From: Amycolatopsis dendrobii
GTDB lineage: Bacteria; Actinomycetota; Actinomycetes; Mycobacteriales; Pseudonocardiaceae
DNA length: 64,000 nt
Reading direction: 5' to 3'
Assembly: GCF_014145675.1 (NCBI RefSeq)
Contig: NZ_JACGZW010000012.1
Span: 248,001-312,000 of the forward strand
This document shows positions 62,645 through 64,000 of the stretch, piece after piece; the stretch's first letter is position 1; the number at the start of each line of letters is the position of its first letter. A program made the translations under genes and the position numbers. A model generated the notes under the pieces. It was not told the DNA's origin. It saw nothing but the letters and a program-made list of their open reading frames with translations, and did not search any database.

Positions 62645-63835
62645 GTGGAGCCATTGACCGCGATCGCCACGATCGCCGCGAAGTACGGCGCTTCCCAGCT
62701 GATCCGGGCGCTCACCGGGAACGACGAGCTCAGCGGCCTGGCCTCGGAGCTGCTGGGCGAACTGGTGGCCAGCGAAGACCGCCTCAGCGAGCAGCTGGCC
62801 GGGATCGACCGCCAGCTGGAAGAGTTGCTGGACCAGCGGTACACGATCGCGTTGGGCGCCGGTCAGCGGGCATTGCGCGACGCGAGCACCGCACCCGAGC
62901 CGACGTCCCGGGCCGCCGAACTGGCCCGTGCCCGTGACTTGTTCCGCGAGGCCGCCGCTGCCGCTTCCGCCAAGTCCCCGCTGCAGATCGCGGTGGCCGA
63001 GCGGTATGTGGCGCTGTGCTCCCTCTCCGCGGGCCGACCCGACACCGTGCCCGCGGCGCTGGACACGGTGAACGAGGCGGCGTTCCGGGCGCTGACCGAG
63101 GCTCTTCCGCTCTTCGGACCCCGAGCCTATGAGAAGGCCCGGGAACAGGTCCCGCGGCTGGGCCTGCGGGGCAGGCGCGAGGAACGGATCGACACGCTGG
63201 GCAGCGATATCGTCGACGCGGTCGACGGCGTGGTGGACCTCGCCCTCAACCTCCTCGCCGAATCCGAGGCCCTGGCGCGCGGGCTCGGCCAGGACCTCGG
63301 GCCGGAAATCGACGTGGACCTGCTCCTGCCCGCGGGGTACGAAGACGACGACCGGCTGGCGAGCACCGCGCAGGTGGTCGTCCGGCCGACCGGACCCGGA
63401 CCGCTGCGGTTCGGCCCGCTGACGGTCGCCTTCGGCGAGCCCACCCCGGTTCCCGGCGTGCGGTCGCCGGCCCCGCCCGATGCCGCGTCCGCCTTGGTCG
63501 CCGCCAAGCTCGCGCGGACCGGGCCGCCGGAGCGGCCGCCCGGGTTCGAAGTGGAAGTGCTTGTCCGGTCGGACTTTCCCGTGTCCCCGGCCCTGATCGT
63601 GTCGTTGCGGCCCGGGCTGGTCCTTGCGGACGAGGCGATGGCGGAGGTGATGCCCGGACAGCCCGCGTTCACCGGCGTCGCCAGCGGCATGCTCGCCGCG
63701 AGGATGCAGGAGATCCGGCTGCCCTTCTTCCGTCCGGACAGGTTCGTCAACGAGTGGACGGTGAACATCAACAACGTGCTGATCTTCCAGTCGTCCGATC
63801 GCCAGCTGCACGAGCTGGACAGCGGCGGGCGCTGA
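62645..63835 (+). CDS. Unknown 396-aa protein
   Basis: A soluble protein from GTG 62645. The N-terminal helical half (MEPLTAIATIAAKYGASQLIRALTGNDELSG; ASEDRLSEQLAGIDRQLEELLDQRY as a possible coiled coil) may form a helical bundle (TPR-like ARARDLFREAAAAA). The C-terminal half is beta-rich (VDLLLPAGYEDDDRLAS, PGFEVEVLVRSDFPVSPALIV). No signal peptide, membrane segment or catalytic motif is recognised, and I cannot name a family. It is alone on its strand after the GbsR gene, and its 3' end overlaps the minus-strand gene at the right edge. Confidence 0.62.
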   Translation: MEPLTAIATIAAKYGASQLIRALTGNDELSGLASELLGELVASEDRLSEQLAGIDRQLEELLDQRYTIALGAGQRALRDASTAPEPTSRAAELARARDLFREAAAAASAKSPLQIAVAERYVALCSLSAGRPDTVPAALDTVNEAAFRALTEALPLFGPRAYEKAREQVPRLGLRGRREERIDTLGSDIVDAVDGVVDLALNLLAESEALARGLGQDLGPEIDVDLLLPAGYEDDDRLASTAQVVVRPTGPGPLRFGPLTVAFGEPTPVPGVRSPAPPDAASALVAAKLARTGPPERPPGFEVEVLVRSDFPVSPALIVSLRPGLVLADEAMAEVMPGQPAFTGVASGMLAARMQEIRLPFFRPDRFVNEWTVNINNVLIFQSSDRQLHELDSGGR

Positions 63836-64000
63836 TGGCGAGCAGGCTGCCCTTGGCCACCGCGAACAGCTGATCAGCCGCGGCGTTGCGCAGCGCCCAG
63901 ATTCGTCGTGCCACGCTGGTGCGCTCGGTGAGCCGTCCGTCGGAAGCCAGGTGGAACAGCATCCCGGAATTGCTGGCCGCCAGGCAGCCGTCGGCTGTCG
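63768..64000 (-). CDS. 3' end of a gene continuing beyond the right edge
   Basis: The minus-strand frame is open from the right edge to a stop at 63768 (about 77 residues visible). LAASNSGMLFHLASDGRL and LRNAAADQLFAVAKGSLLAIS have a blade-like rhythm resembling a beta-propeller (WD/NHL type), but the family is uncertain. The last 20 residues overlap the 396-aa gene on the opposite strand and may be non-native extension. Confidence 0.35.
   Translation of the reverse strand, partial: TADGCLAASNSGMLFHLASDGRLTERTSVARRIWALRNAAADQLFAVAKGSLLAISARRCPARAAGDRTTGRSARC

Noticed and set aside
1..64000. CRISPR array, IS element or rRNA
   Set aside because: No regularly spaced repeats, transposase gene, terminal inverted repeats or rRNA sequence were seen in the window.

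Overview
The window is uniformly GC-rich (roughly 70%), with dense codon use biased to G or C in third positions, many GTG/TTG starts and chains of four-base stop/start overlaps. The gene content (MFS drug-type exporters with TetR, mycothiol-type alcohol dehydrogenase, Tat/Sec-secreted S1 protease with pro-region, many LysR/IclR/GbsR regulators, caspase and EACC1-type conflict genes) points to a filamentous actinomycete, most likely Pseudonocardiaceae (Amycolatopsis-like). That assignment is an inference; no rRNA or marker gene is present.

Region by region: (1) 126-5767 is a catabolic cluster: M19 dipeptidase, DadA-like D-amino-acid oxidoreductase, class-C-type serine hydrolase and a frame-broken MFS exporter, divergent from a TetR repressor. 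(2) 6000-19560 is a defence/conflict island starting near a tRNA-like remnant. A minus-strand operon encodes an NrtR-like NUDIX regulator, an MTAN-type nucleosidase with a helical tail and a four-TM protein; the last two share a short glycine-rich adaptor motif. Across a 33-bp dyad lies a plus-strand set: SF2 helicase with a C-terminal PD-(D/E)xK-like nuclease, an unknown 582-aa protein and two small membrane proteins. A divergent EACC1/caspase pair follows; the caspase carries a multi-TM tail. (3) 19780-22371 is a scar zone: a decayed isomerase/HPPD-type gene, a large serine recombinase without its catalytic domain, and the 3' end of another adaptor-motif protein. (4) 22919-28149 holds a 1268-aa secreted polymorphic toxin, its probable immunity gene and a small exported protein. 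(5) 28150-30982 is a gene graveyard.

(6) 31047-39116 is a catabolic block for alkyl sulfates: thioesterase, Zn-alcohol dehydrogenase, alkylsulfatase and a frame-broken MFS transporter, with two LysR regulators and a CaiB-type CoA transferase. (7) 39117-40118 carries no convincing gene. (8) 40119-51905 has an enolase-superfamily dehydratase, creatininase-type amidohydrolase, ROK protein, complete oligopeptide ABC importer with its IclR regulator and a serine hydrolase, then an amidase with a LuxR-type regulator. (9) 52002-56666 is an MHS transporter, acyl-CoA synthetase, enoyl-CoA hydratase and LysR. (10) 56783-59395 holds a small protein, a secreted S1 protease with a clear terminator, and an ankyrin-repeat protein behind a 13-bp perfect inverted repeat. 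(11) 59474-62546 is a choline/betaine-type locus (GbsR regulator, GMC oxidoreductase) whose aldehyde dehydrogenase has lost its N-terminal third. (12) The window ends with an unknown 396-aa protein and the tail of a gene that continues past the right edge.

The most unusual part is 6133-19556: an NAD-metabolite-type regulator facing a nucleosidase/membrane operon on one side and a helicase-nuclease/membrane set on the other, followed by a caspase/EACC1 unit. I read this as a composite antiphage or programmed-cell-death island. The domains are visible in the sequence; the immune role is inference.
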